Origin: Atrichornis clamosus
Taxonomy: Eukaryota > Chordata > Aves > Passeriformes > Menuridae
Direction: 5' to 3'
NCBI GenBank assembly: GCA_013400975.1
Contig: WBMZ01003472.1
Span: 248,001-312,000 of the forward strand
Length of the DNA: 64,000 bases
Made by a program: the position numbers and the translations under genes. Of this stretch, positions 34,084 through 47,269 are shown piece by piece; positions within the stretch are counted from its first letter, which is position 1, and each line of letters begins with the position of its first letter. The notes below the pieces were generated by a model. The model did no database searches and was not told the DNA's origin. It was given only the letters and a program-made list of their open reading frames with translations.

Positions 34084-37000
34084 TTTCATTTCCTGCTCCA
34101 CAGTCCTATCTGGAGCTTTGATATGGGAAAGGGGAAGAAAGGTTTGGCTGCCCACCTCTGAGCCGTGGAGGCAGCCCTGGGAAGTCGCAGGCAGACCTTG
34201 ACTGGGGCCCTTGCTTCCTGCACCCCTGTGCACAAAATGTAGTTGGCACAACCTTGATAGTGGCAGCAGTGGAAGTTTTGTATCTATCGTTCCAGACTAG
34301 GCGGCAACAGTCAGGAATTTTCCATTGAATTAGATTTCAGTTAATTAAATCTGCATATTTTGGAAAATCTGATTTTGATTCCCCCTTGCATTAACCTGAA
34401 AATTTCAACTCTGAAATATTTTAATCTCTCTCAAAGAAACTACAATAGAAGTCTAGCACTTCTGATCTGATCAAAATTATTTGGACTTTATACGGTAGTT
34501 CAGTTCTTGGTGGGAATTCTACTGGTCTTGCCTTTGACTCTTGCTTTTGCAGTCTACTTAGAGCTTGTGTCTTCTGCCATGTTACACCACAGCCCCTTTT
34601 TAATCAGACTGTTCTGAGTTTGTGTAACCCACATTAGTGCCCTCTCTCTGTTTGGGGCAGAGAAAAATTGCTGTGTTCCAGCTTTGGTAAAGCTGCTCTT
34701 CTCTGGATTCTGAGAGAGTTGGACATGCCTCAAGCCCTCCCCATGTTTCTTGTAGTGTACCTTCATTTAGACCTGAAGCATCAGACTAATGAATACATCT
34801 ACTCGCCTTCCTCTCAGGGTGAGAATAGAAATGACCCAAGAATGCCTTTTTGGCAGTGGTTTCCCTTACGTTGCACTGTGTTCATTTTTTTCCTGGCATT
34901 TGCCACGGCACCCCTGGAGAGCAGATGGAGAACTGAGCACTGATGAAAAGGAGGAAGCAAAGAGGAGCACTGAAAGCAGGAATGTTTTGCCGCCAGAGGT
35001 ATTTCCTTCCTCTGGCTTTTTGTTCGGTGCCGTATAATGATGCCCTTTGTGCTGGCATGGGCAGTGGTGGCAGATGGACTGGCCATGGCAGCACGCAGCC
35101 CACAGCTGCTGGCACGTGGTGAGCGGGTTTGCTGCCATGCCTTAGGACACAGCCAACAACCAGACTCAAAGAGGTGGAGATTCTGCACAGCTGTTCTGAA
35201 GACAAGCTGCCATTGAAAAGGTTCGAGAATTGCGTAACTAGTGAGCAAGTTTTATTAAAGAGACCTGTACAATTATTTCTATAGCATTTTAATGTTATTT
35301 TCTATTTGCACTTATCCATTATTTTTACGCTGTTTTCCCACTTTGCTGTGTTTGGCTGTTTAAGTTCCCATCTTGAGTCACAAAGTGAGGATTGCATAAG
35401 GCACTGAGAATGGATTTGACTCACTCGGCTGGCATCAAGGAAATGCAGTTAAAACCCAGTGTGAATCTTGACAGCATGCAATATATTCCAGAGCTTCCCA
35501 GTAAAGGGTACCTCCTAAAATCCTCAGAAATAGCTGTGTTTTATTGGGTTAGAAGTTCCATTAATGTTGCCCATGTCTAGCAGTTTCAGCATTCCTATGG
35601 AGCTAACAACAGAGGAGCTGAGCTGCAAAGGTGTTGCTGTAAATTCAGGTCTTAAGCCATTTTACAGGAATAGAGAATGTATCTATTTCCTCTAGAAATT
35701 CCTGTTTTTTTCCATTGGACAAGTTTATAACTACTTCTCACCTTACTGTTCTTTTTCACTTTGATGCTTTTGCCCCTGTCTTTGCTCTTCCGCATGGAGA
35801 AATTTTGCAATTGGCGTGGATCAAGATGGGCCCCCACCCTCTGACTGCTAAAGCTGCTTCTGCTGATTGTAACCAGAGGATTAGCCAAAGGCAAATCTTG
35901 GCAGTATGCAGACTGTTTGGGGGGTGGTGGTATCAAGATCTTGTAAAGGCTTTCATTTCCAGAATGAAAAGAGTGCTTTTGAACTTTTAGGCCAAATATT
36001 TGTAATTCCTATGAGAGATACCTCATTACTGGAGAAAATGAGAATTGGGGATATTTTTCCCCAGACCTTAAAGGTAAAACTTGCAGAATAACTTAGAAAT
36101 TATCAGATCTGGAGAGCAGAATGAGAGTAGCTCTTGGACATTTCTCCTATCCCTAAGGAAGATTGAAACCAAATGTTTTTGACAAACCAGTGATTTTTAC
36201 CAGCTCCCCTGTTCCAAAGAGAGGTTGTTCCTCTAATCTCAACTCTGTCATTGAGTTTCAACCAAGTTGTACACTCCCTTTAGTAAAATTGGTGCAATAT
36301 CTCTTATTAGTCTCACAGGCACAAACCACTTACTTAAGCGTTTGAAAACAATTTTGGCATTTCAGCTGAATAATTTTACATATATTTGAGTTTTATCAAA
36401 GATTGTGTTCATGTAGGCAATACTTTCTCCTCCCTCTCTTTTTACAGCAGTATCATGAAAAGAATCACTTAAAGATGGCCCAGATAAAGAAATTAATAAA
36501 AAAAACTCCATGAGTTGTATGGCCTGATCTTTCTTCTCCTCAGTTTGTGTTTCTAACCCAAGTTAACCTCTCCTCTGTCAATTCCATCTACATCTGTTTG
36601 AAAGCTACATTATGTTCTCCTCCTTTGTAGTGTTTGATCTATGGATTCCTTTTGCATGTTAAAGCTGTTTCTAATTTCAGCTGCAAGTTTATGATGTTAT
36701 TAATGGCAAGTGCTCTGTGCAAGGTACATCTGTAAGGACTGTCTTTCAAAGGATCTTTTCACTTGTATCAGAAACTATCTTTGACATCTTAATTTTATTT
36801 TTTTTTTTAAGTATTGTCTCCAGTTGAAGGATGGTTCTGAATGTTCAATGAAAGGAGAAGCTTCTTGAACGACTAAGCAAACCAGTTTTTCCTTCACATT
36901 AGTTAAAGGTCAATTATCCAAAGCTCTTCTGCATTACAAATCTGCGTCATAAGGAAGTGAATTAGGATAGTAATAGTAATTGTGTTAGATTCTTTGAAGT

Positions 37001-38764
37001 GATGATATTCCATAGCAACTTCACAACCAGACAAGTCGCAGTAGCATTGATCTCTCAGAAATCATTTGCTCTAATTCAATAGGGATCTCCACTCAGAGAG
37101 GAGCAACACAAAGCATGCCCAACTTTCTTATGCTGGTATCTTTTCTCAGTGCAGGGCACTGAGGAAGCAATTGTCTTTTAAGATCAGTGGTATTTGTGGA
37201 GGAAAAGTAGCTATTGATCACTTGATCACATTAATTTGAAGTTCATTCATTACCATACAAGCAGGGGGAAAATGTCCTCTATGCTTGAATACTATCCTTT
37301 GCATGTAGCCCAGAGGCTGGAGAGCTGCATTTTCCTGAGCAGAGATGAGAAAGAAAGAAAGCCACTTTAGAGGCTCATGTTTTCCACAAAGTCATATTCT
37401 GTCCACATTCCCCCACTGTATACTAGCAGTCTAAATGAAAAAAAACCAAAACAAACCTAAACACTCAGATATCCAAAAGGCTACATCTATTGATAAGACA
37501 GTGTTCCTCTGGAATAGCAAACTATCCAGCTAAACGATCTTTTAACTAGCTACACCTGCAAATGAGTACCTGCTGCTTTCTTAACCATCAGTTGCAAATC
37601 TTTATGCCACCTATTTGTACTGTCCCTCTCACTACGTTTATATGTGGGGCAATACCAACACTTGTCCTTGCCCTCGTATGTGAATGTCAAGATGAGGAAA
37701 GCAGGGAGGAACTTCTCTATTGCTCATATGTCTCTGCCAACATATTGGATTGGTCCATGGTTTTCTGATTTTAATGAGACTGGAATTTAGCCCAGACTTA
37801 GTCATTGCAGTGAATTCAGATGATTTTCCTTTCCTGCGCATATTCTATTTTCTGTAAGCCAGGAAGATCGTTTAGATTGCATCCAGTCATGTGACAAAAC
37901 AATTTTATTTGTACAAAAGCTTTTCCAGTTGAAGATGGGTGTGAAGATGCCAAATCAAATTTGTCATTCTTTCCTTTTAGGTCCTTAAGAAAGGAGATTT
38001 GGATATTGTGATCCATGTTTGCTTTTCATATGGGTCCTAAGTTAAGCCTTCATATCTGAACATTGCTGAATTTCAGCACCTGGAAATGGGAGCTCTTCTC
38101 TGGCAAGGCTCTCCTGAAGAATTCTAGATCTTCAGCCACTGCTAAGAGCAGTGGATAGTATATTGTTTTAGCATAAACCGAAAAGGTTTCCATAAGTTCT
38201 AGGATCCTTAAAGAACAACTAACAACGCAGAATGCTTTTTTTCCCCTCTGAGTGTCGATGCAAACTTCCACTATTATATCTCAGGCTCCTGCTGTTTTCC
38301 ATTTAGGTTGCATCCCATGAGCTGTATTTGAACACACAGCAAAAACAAGTAATGACCTGACCGCAAATAGAAATACCAGGGCATAAACCAAGAGCTCTGT
38401 ATTAGCTCATGCCGTGTTGAACCTCAGTGAGTTAATCCAGTGTAAGAGAGTGAAGAGGGAAAGCTATTTTCTTCCTAATTAAAAAGAAATGTATTGCAAA
38501 CACTGAAGGCATAAGGCTGGATCAAGACACTACTAAACATTTCTTGAATAATGTTTTTGTTTGATTATGTTGGCAGGGTTTTGAAATAAATTTTAAGTCA
38601 CTTTGTTTTTTTTCTGGCATTATCAAGGTATTCTTATCCATACTGGAGGTTGTTGTGAGCAGTTTTTATGTAATCCTGGGTTTCTGCTTAGGCCTTTCTC
38701 CCTGAGTGATAACCAAGTATTTCTCACCTTGAAAAGTGAAAAATAAAAATTGAGCATTCTAGCT
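34084..38764. other. Non-coding stretch, no gene seen
   Basis: Unique AT-rich sequence. Minus-strand donor-like aag|gtgaga at plus 35742-35736 follows a short basic frame (MRKSKDRGKSIKVKKNSK), but the upstream acceptor is poor, so it was not called. Overlapping frames at 34814-35248 lie in a locally GC-richer patch and have no recognised domains. Confidence 0.5.
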
Positions 38765-38857
38765 GGGGGGATTTAGTGGCTTGGTTGTGTTTGGGGGGCA
38801 TTTTTAGAGTTGGGGGTTTAAAAAATTTTTTTTGTTGCTGTTTTCTGGGGTTTGGGG
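38765..38857 (+). repeat. G-run / T-rich tract with G-quadruplex potential
   Basis: Five G runs of 4-6 bases lie at 38765-38770, 38793-38798, 38812-38816, 38847-38850 and 38854-38857, separated by T-rich spacers. The G strand is plus. Four or more such runs can in principle fold into a G-quadruplex, though the spacers between the first runs are long (13-30 bases). Similar G/T tracts are common low-complexity sequence in bird genomes. Confidence 0.55.
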
Positions 38858-39080
38858 TTTTTTGAGCTTTCACTGGGTCATGCTTTCTACTAAGAGATCT
38901 TTCTCAGATGATGTCAGCAAACTAAGGTGCAGAGTTCTTCCAGAAAATAATTGTCATGAATACACATACCCGACTGAGCTGCCATGCTGCTTGGTTTAAG
39001 GACTGCCCTTGATTTCAGTAAGCCTCCTATCAGTTTCTGAAGGCAGACCTGATGATCTTGCTTCGGCTTTCTTTTCTTTC

Positions 39081-39095
39081 TTTTTTTTTTTTTTT
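39081..39095. repeat. T15 homopolymer
   Basis: A run of 15 T preceded by a pyrimidine-rich stretch from about 39060. Confidence 0.9.
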
Positions 39096-40025
39096 GCTTA
39101 AAACCACAAAACCACACAGGATTTTCACTGTCCTTATCTGGAGGACAGAGCACACCTTATGGTGTGCTGATAGCACTGTGAGGCTGCTCATTTCCCATAC
39201 TTGGCTAAGGTTGGCCCAGGACAGCACTGGTAAAATCCTGAGGTCCAGGTTAGTTTCAGCCCTGTTTCCATGGATCTTGCCATTGCTTAAAATGCATAGA
39301 AATCATCTGCTATTTAAACTGCTTAAAAGCCTTTGCTTCTCTGTTAATGGGGAAGTCACAGGGATTAGTTATCCTCATTTTGTAGCATGGAAAGGACAAA
39401 AGTGAAAATGTCCCGTATTTCTGATTTGGATCACTTCTAAGCAATCTGCTGAAGAGAGCTGAAGGCAGTCACAGCCAGGATTACAGCTGCAACCTACCTA
39501 CCAACAGCTCATGTGAAACTACATTTGCCAGAAGTTGTGGGGTTTGTGTTTTATTTACTTAATTATTTATTTTTAACCAGTTATCCCTATATAAAAGCAT
39601 TTAAGAGTACTTAATCTTTGAACTTGGAATGCAATCCCTGAATTCTTGGCTGAGCAGGACATCACATGCTTGTCCTGCTCATTCTGTTGAAATTGAAAGG
39701 AAAGCTGTGTATACTCTTTGTCTGACAAGCAGCTGCCATTAAGATTAGATAAAGCATCAGTCTCACTCAACTGATGGTTATAAAATTGAGACTTTACATT
39801 TTAATTTATCCAAGCCTTTTTAAAATCTCATGTCTTTAGCAATACTTGTTGGTGTTGGTTGGTCTGTTTTTATCCTATTTTCCACCAGCATATTTATTTT
39901 ACTATTGGTAGCAACACAAACTATGCGAATTTGCTGATTTTGTGTTTTATAGTATAACGTATTGAGACATGAGAAACATGAATTATTGCCTAATTTATTA
40001 AGTTTTTCAGCTAGATATGTTTATC

Positions 40026-40131
40026 TCCTTTTGTTGGTTTTTTTTTGTTGTTGTTTTTTGGGGGGGTTTATATTTTTTGTTGGTTTTGGGGGGGTTTTTT
40101 ATGTTTTGGTGGTGTTTTGGGTTTTTTTTTC
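40026..40131 (+). repeat. G/T low-complexity tract
   Basis: About 100 bases of almost only G and T include two G7 runs (40060-40066 and 40088-40094), a G3 run at 40119-40121 and T runs up to 9. It is translated in the plus frame as a string of F, V, G, L and C, which explains the 61-codon frame at 39962-40144. It resembles avian (G/T)-rich simple sequence. Confidence 0.8.
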
Positions 40132-41077
40132 TGCCAGGTTCTAAGAGCTCAGGTTCTGGCCATCCCCCTCTAACTTAGGACTGTCAATAGAACCATTTAC
40201 TCTGAAAGGACGTATAAGGCAATTAAGTTAAGCATGTGTTTAAAGGCGGTTTTGGTCTAAGATGAAAATGGTCAGCAGCTGTTAGAAACAGATCCTTAAG
40301 CCTTTATTAGAATGCATAATTAATCTTCTGACTTGATGAGAAGGGAAATATTAATTGGGTAATTTTCTGCCAGCTCTTAAGTGGCTTCATTTTGTCTAAA
40401 TCAAAGTAATTAAAAGAGACTAAAAATGTAAAGTTTATGCAGTAGAGAACTGCATCTAGGCAATTCTGGTCTGCCAAGTGAATGGGTTTCGAGCAGGAAG
40501 AGTGTTCTCTTTGAAAGCCAAGAAAACATTACTGATATTCCTCCTAATCTTTTTGAAATTGAATGAGGTTTTTCTTACCTTTCTAATGACAAGTTTCCTA
40601 CCAGAAACCTGCTGTTGTTGATTTTGGAGTCCTGATTGGGTTCAAAGTCAGTCTTGGTACTGATGCTAGATCAGGCTGGAAAGACTTTTCATGATTTGAA
40701 TTCGACAGAAATTAAAATCCTGCCAGCTGTGTTTTGTGTGTTAGGGCTCTGCATAAATAAGCATAAATCTCTTGGATTCCTCAATAAAAGTAGGTGTGCT
40801 TCCTTGCAGCTTTAAATGTGGAATCTGAAAGCAAAATTATATTGGTAATGGATTTGAATTTGGAACTAAATGTCAAGCTCTTTAAAAGTTAAATGATTTG
40901 GACTTGAGGTTCTTCTTCTTTTCTTTTTCTCATTAAAGTGATGAAGTAAAAATACCTCATAAGGAAAAAAATGATTGCTTGGGCCAATCCAGTTAATGCA
41001 CAGTAATTTAACACTAGAATTAATGTAATGCTGTGGATTTCAAGTGGTTTAATTGACTTGCAGATCCCACTCCTCAC
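40132..41077. other. Non-coding stretch, no gene seen
   Basis: AT-rich unique sequence. A minus donor-like aag|gtaaga near 40580 has no convincing upstream acceptor. Confidence 0.5.
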
Positions 41078-41171
41078 CTTATCCCTCCTCTGAGGATATC
41101 TTGAAAATCTTGGGCTATTCTTAAGGTAGATCTTCTCCCTTTGTAACAGCTTTGTCTCCAAGTCCTTAATG
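41078..41171 (-). other. Candidate exon, minus strand (unproven)
   Basis: On the minus strand a strong acceptor, cctttttgcttag (ending at plus 41172), precedes 94 bases that end at a strong donor, aag|gtgagg (41077-41076). Two frames are open. One reads IKDLETKLLQREKIYLKN and ends with RYPQRRDK, exactly filling codons to the donor. Its charged, leucine-spaced start would suit a coiled coil. The other reads LRTWRQSCYKGRRST. No family is recognised. This is one of the better splice-plus-frame combinations here but may be chance. Confidence 0.2.
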
Positions 41172-44100
41172 CTAAGCAAAAAGGATTACTTTGGTTGTGC
41201 TTGGGAAGTAATTGACTAAAGATATGAAGTAATGATAGTGTATTAAAACATGTATCATGTTTAAATAGCACTTGTATGACTCCAAAGGGAAAGAATGGAG
41301 ATGTAGAGTCATTCAAAGCCTATCTAGGGTTTATGATATCCTGTACACTATTTTAAAAGGTTTATATCTAATGGTTTGGCAAGGTAGGAGCATTTTGCAA
41401 ATAACATTTTGTGGAGTGAGGATCGGCTTTCTCCCAAAACCATTGGTGGGAAGCAAAGCTTACATTAAAACCCTTATAGTTTGTTGGAAGCAATAAATGT
41501 GCAATAATGTTACTGCATTTCAGTGACTTTTACAGTGTTATAATATATTGAGATCTTCTCATAAGCACACCCAAGAACATCAATATTCCCCTGCTTAAGA
41601 ATAAGCAGGAAAATGCTATTGGACATATTTCTGTACTAGAGATGAGAACAAAATATATTTACCAGGGCACAACCAGAGTTTCAGGCCTATTTCCAGCCTT
41701 GAATTCTCACATTCCTATAGAGGAGCCACACCATCATGCAATCCTTACGCATTCCTTACGCTAATTTAGAAATTAGTCCTGAGACGAGAGGTGACTTGAA
41801 ATACTGACCTAGCTTCAAATTATTGAGTGCTGTCATTGACTGCAGTGAAGCCTGCCTTTCATTGCAGGCCTTCTGAAAGGGGAAAAATAATTCATAAAAT
41901 GAACATAGGGGGAAAAATCCTCCCTCAGTTGCCAAATGAGAAAGAGATACTATGAACTATAGAATCCTGAATATCTTCCTTTAAAATCAAGAGGGCAGAA
42001 TAGGATGCCACGTCAGGGAACATCTCCTTTATTTGGCTTTTATGGCTCTTAGGGATGAAAGCTGGTATCTGGCTAAAAATGGGCCAGCTTTTCAAAACTG
42101 TTGACTATCTCCCCTTTCCACTGGGATCAGAAAATCTTAAATGCTTATCATTGTCTCTTTAATGGGGAGAAAGGCCCCATTCCAGACCTTTGCCCTTTAA
42201 CTGACGTAATACAGCCAAGAACAGTCATATCTTTCAGAAGCTGCAGGAAAAGGTTAGTTGTAAAAAGAATTACAGGAAAGAGGTTGGATTCCTGTGAGAC
42301 TGGCAAGGCAGATGGGCAGAGTTGGGCAGACCCAGCTGGGGGGTGCAGGTGGGAGCACAGATGCCCCTCGCTAGGTGAAGTGCCCTCCTGCCAGAGGTGG
42401 GCTAGGAGACTCCAAGGTTTTATTTGGCTGTTGGTGAGGGACAGACTGGCTTGAAGCAGTCTCAGCTATTGGGAGGGAGGAGGCAGATGCCAAGAGTCTG
42501 CAATGCCATGCTTGGCACCTGGGCCATCAGTGCCATCAAGTACCAGGCATAACGTCTTGTTCTGTGGGTCTAAAAGTGGGAAAACTGAGAACTGCAAAAA
42601 TAAAGGCTGCTTCCAAAGAGCTGAGGATTAAGCCTTACTTGGATCACCAACATATAATTAAAGCAGTTTTCAAGATGAAAGGGAGAGATATGTTGTCTCT
42701 TACTTTTGGGCCCTAGTCCAGCTAAGCAAGAATTAAGCATTTAATTCTAAAGAGTGAGTAACTTTGATGCCCACTTCATATGGGTTTAAGTTATTTGAGC
42801 CCTTAGCAAGATTGGGGTCATATTTTTATGTTCCTCTCTCTCTAATTAGTGCAACTGCTTAGCAAAGATATTTCCCATGACTTAGTGTTAAGTCGCCACT
42901 TTATATTTTTGTTTTAACATTTCTGAACTGATTTCTTTTCGAAGATCACTACCAATTAGTACTAATCTTCCTATGGACACTAGTGGACTTTCAGTACTCT
43001 GTGATGTTTATAGACTACATTGAACTGAAATTAGTTTTAGAAATGCAAGATAAGGGACAGAGGGTTGGGATTTTTTTAACAGTTATGTATCTTTAATAAT
43101 GACTTTTTGGTACTGAAGATGCTTCAAGGGTCAGAGCGCTTCAGTTATTGCATTAGAATGAAACAGGGAGTACAGAGAAGTCATTAAGTGGCCTGTAAAT
43201 CCCTGCTCTTGTGTGCAGACTTTTTTCCATAGTGATTTATATTAAGCTTAGAATAATCTCTTTAGAACTTTAAATACAGTAAACAAGCCCAAATTTCATG
43301 TTACACTAGAGCTCTCAGAGAGAACTTGGTAGAATTATGGAAGGGCTAAATCTGACTACCTGTTATGGATTGTCTGGCAGTAAGATATAAGAAGGGAAGC
43401 AGCAGGAAGATCAGTGGTTTGGTTCTGATCTCTTGGAACTCACTGTAAATCAGTAAGGCAATAATCTAAAATTAATGCAGTGACCATGGTAATAGTGTGA
43501 GAACACACTTGCATCCATTAACTCCTAATTCCAGTCACTGTGGAAGGGCTGGGACCATAGTGTTTGCTCCAATCACTGTGAAATGCATTTTCAGTTATGG
43601 TTCATACCCTGCAGGTCCAGCCAACACCATTAGTACTCACTCCTCCATACTTGTCTGCCTATCTGTCTTTCTACTTGCTCTAAGTATTCAGAGGATGCAT
43701 GCAATACTGCAGAGGTTTTTATTCCCCAAACATCTCTTCCTGTTAGGTTCAAATGAAGAAATGTCTCACTCCTAATTAATTTCTTCCCCTTTTGCATCAA
43801 AAAATTATCATTAATGTCTTTTCACTGTTATTTCCATCCTGTCCCAACAATATTATTGTTCTGGGGATACAGACGTGTAAAAGCCTCAAAGAGGATAGCA
43901 AAGCTGGATTTGGGGTATGCAGAAGGGATCGCCTTCTGTTACAGCTAACGATAGCTGTGTCCCCCTGCAGAGGCCACCTTGTGCCTGCTTCTGGAATGTG
44001 GTTGTCCACCGCTGGGCCATGGCTGCAGCTTCTGAACCATTCTGTCCTATGGTCCCAGGTGATTGCTAGACTTATCCTTTGTGTTTATATCCATCTGCCC

Positions 44101-45230
44101 ATCTGGATGGCTGCCAGACCCAGGATCCACAGCCTCTCAGTGACTGGTAAGAGGAGACCTGATGGCTCTCTAATATTTTAGAGATGTTTTAGAAGAGGAA
44201 AAGCTTCCCTACTCTGTGTGCAGTGTTTCTCTTCTTCCCCAGCCAGGAGGAATCAGGAGTGTGATTTCCATTTTGCAGGAATGTGCTTTTCACTTTGTGT
44301 CTTGGGGGAGTATCAGCAGAGTTTGGAGTATCTGCAGTTGTCTCTGATGCAGCATCTGTGGAACATTTGACTGTCCATCCCCTTTGTTTGGCACGTGCTG
44401 GATGCTGAGTGCCTCCATCCACATCAGGCATTCCGTGAGCTGCCAGGCTCTCCTTACATCTGCAACAGCAGCTGTGATGTCCCAATATGCAGAATTATTT
44501 TCCTCTTTCCTCTCCCTGTCTCCTCAGTGAGTTGCAGGGACTGTCTGAAGTGAAGCTCATCCAAACACAATCTTCCTGGAGAATCTTTGCCTCTGGAGGC
44601 ATTAATGACGTTGAGGCCTGAGGGCCAGGCCCCAGGCAAGAGGACTTTGTGGCTATCTTCCAGGTTAGCATCCCTCTGAAAGCACTTGGTCTAGAAAGGA
44701 ATATCCTAAGAGGGGCAAGACTACAAGACTCTTCCTCTCATGTTATCCAGAGGAGATTTGTGTAAATTAGTTGTTTCTTGGAAGCAGTGTGGTTGCACTG
44801 TCTCTCTCTGGTTTTGTTTTTTTCAGAAGGGCATAGAATACTTATTAAACAAAACAACCTTGTTAAATCAGAATGAGATTAAACCACCCTGGTTCATTCT
44901 GACTACTTTATATCTGTTAGCTGTCTTTCCGTTGTAGTTGTGTGCAGTGTGTTTTTTAGCTTTATTTTTGTTCAGTGAGAGGGTAAGCAGGAAGGAAAAT
45001 GAACTCTCACTGCAAATATTAGGAAGGAAAGAACCTAGGCTGTGTGAGAGAGGGAAATATTTGAGCTACGTGACTTTAAATGTTGCTGTACTATCTGGCT
45101 GTGTTTTACCTTACATACCACAACACAAGAGAGACCTGTTAGGATTCTCCTCACTAGTAAATAAAAGGTTTCCTGCTTCCCTACAAGCTACCTCATTTTC
45201 TGCCAGCAGTTCATAAAGCTGTGGCATGTC
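41172..45230. other. Non-coding stretch, no gene seen
   Basis: Unique sequence, AT-rich with a GC-richer patch near 42300-42520. An X-box-like GTGACCATGGTAAT with one mismatch lies at 43480-43493. A short near-duplicate of 'attccttacgc' lies near 41740-41762. Frames at 42101-42454 and 43792-44181 have no recognisable domains. Confidence 0.5.
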
Positions 45231-45273
45231 AAAAAAAAAAAAAAAAAAAAACCCAAACAAAAAACCAAACCCT
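45231..45273 (+). repeat. A21 homopolymer plus C/A-rich tract
   Basis: A run of 21 A (45231-45251) is followed by a cccaaacaaaaaacc-type tract. It could be the decayed tail of a retroposed transcript on the plus strand, but nothing recognisable lies upstream. It may equally be a simple repeat. Confidence 0.85.
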
Positions 45274-46178
45274 CTTTTTGCATTGACTTGATTTTTCTGT
45301 TAAAAGTTAATTGCTTCCTGTTTGAATGGTGATAAATAACGACCTTTCAAGTGTGCTGCGGTCTCAAGTATACTTAAAGCTCTTGGTTGAATGTACTTTA
45401 CGGGTATCTGCAAGGCATGGCTTCACAGAGGGGACACAGGGAAGAAAGATTCCTGTGGTAAAGCACAACACAAATTAACAGTTGAGTTGCTAACTCTTAA
45501 CCATAAGTTTGAATGACTTGAGTTGCCAGGTGACAAATACAAAAGCACCATTGTTGTCCTACTCGAGTTAGGGCCACGTCGAGATCTGGCATCTCTTTTA
45601 TTTCTTTCCATTCCAGAAAATCTTTATTCAATGTAGTTGAAAAAAGCCAAACCCAAATAATCATGCAAAAATCACATGCCTAGTCTGGATATTGTCTGGG
45701 CAAATTAAGACCCTGACCAACCAATTCAATTCAGTTAATTGGAGAAGAATGCTTGTGGGACCTGAACACACAACTGAAAATATTGGATGTAACATTTGGA
45801 CAGGCCTTTCTGTGCCCACCCTGTTTAAAAGAACAAGCTTATGATTTCCTTTTACTGTCAACTGCAGCAAAATTACAAACAAATTGTTATGTTCTGTTCT
45901 TATATCTGACAGGTTGCAGGTTGTCTCGCATTTTACTCCAGCCTGTCCAGCAAAGTTTATGTCCATGCCTGTTCTGGCTGTCCTAAAATGGACTTAAATC
46001 TCAGCTGTTCCACACCATTCGTTGCTATCAGCTACTGTCACTCATATCTTCTTTGTACTTACTTTTCTGATTTTTGATTCCAGATTGAATTTGAACTAAT
46101 ATTTCAATTGAATTTATATCTCTCTGTGTTCATTCCCCATCTCTTGGTTTTTAATACTGTTTTTCAAACACTGCAAAG
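45274..46178. other. Non-coding stretch, no gene seen
   Basis: Unique sequence. An X-box-like motif with one mismatch and a 1-base spacer (gttgccaggtgac) lies at 45532-45544. No gene was recognised. Confidence 0.5.
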
Positions 46179-46214
46179 CATTTTAGAAAACATTTTAGAA
46201 AACATTTTAGAAAA
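46179..46214 (+). repeat. Perfect 12-bp unit repeated three times
   Basis: cattttagaaaa occurs three times in tandem without change (46179-46190, 46191-46202, 46203-46214), followed by a partial fourth unit (cat). This is a small minisatellite. In one frame it reads as a repeated I-L-E-N. It is most likely polymerase-slippage sequence and could be polymorphic. Confidence 0.95.
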
Positions 46215-47269
46215 CATCCATGCAAAATATATTTTTAAAAATTTTCTTAACTGGGCAATGTGCTCAAAAGGTGAAAAACTCTTTGCTAACCATTTTTTCA
46301 TTTCTCAGTTCTCTTCCCCCTGTCTGGTTCTTTTTCTGGTGTCTCTGAGAGCTCTGCATGCAGATGAAGCAGAGAATGTGAATGGGGAGTGCAGAGTATC
46401 CCTAAGGAGTTTTTAAGCATTATAGTGGTAATGTATCTTCCCCCCCCTTATTTCTTGTGTCTCTGGATGGCATTCAAGAAAGTCAAACCTCTTCTGTCTG
46501 AAAGCAAAGAAACATCTTGTATGTAGAGAAACTGCACAGTGGATCCCTATGTGATTTGCAGTGAGACTGCTGGGTTGTATTGAGTGTGAGGGCGGAGGGT
46601 AGACAGGAAAATCTGCATGTAGCACATCAAATTATTATTTAAACAGTTCTGGCAGAATCTGTCAAGGAAAGTAAGATAAATCAGGGTGAAGGCAAAAACA
46701 ATTGTGTAAGGTAGTTTATACAAAGCAGTTGCCATTATAAATAATAAAGCAAAAAGGCATTCTTTGGAAACTTTCCAATTCATTTTTACCAGTTCTGCCT
46801 TAAATAACTGACAGTTTTTGTAGTACTTTGTGTTCTCACTCATTCCTTTTCCTTTGCTATGGGAATCTCCACAAGTACTCTTGGCTTCTTGGTTTGGATC
46901 ATAAATCTACATCTTTGTTCTTGCTCTTGTTTGTTTGTTTGTGTTTTGCATGCTGCATCCTAGGACCTAATCACTACAGCCATGTTCTTTATATAGATCT
47001 GTTGGCATCCAAGGCTTGTTTCTAGCCAGAACCCTTCCAGATAAACAGAAACATGAAACCTTGGCCATTAACTGTGCTGTTCTGCTGAATGTCTTTGTTC
47101 TCAGAAAGGAATAGTGGCCTAAGCCAGAAGCACGGGGTAAGACTGTGCTGTGATCAGTGTCCATCCACAGAGGAGAAAAGGCAGATCACACGTCATTAGT
47201 CTTTAGTACACCTGAGCTGTTTGTTTGTTATTAACCTGCCCACGGGAGCGTTTGGTGGCGCCCTGGCAT
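46215..47269. other. Non-coding stretch, no gene seen
   Basis: AT-rich sequence giving way to a GC-richer patch after about 47220. No repeat or gene was recognised. Confidence 0.5.

Noticed and set aside
35742..35850. Minus-strand donor after a basic frame MRKSKDRGKSIKVKKNSK
   Set aside because: The donor is strong but the only nearby acceptor has a poor polypyrimidine tract. One of the three frames contains a stop.
39962..40144. Highly hydrophobic plus-strand frame that looks like a membrane protein
   Set aside because: It is a translation of the G/T low-complexity tract at 40026-40131.
45231..45273. A21 tract as the tail of a processed pseudogene
   Set aside because: No spliced-gene-like or SINE sequence is recognisable upstream, and no target-site duplication was seen.
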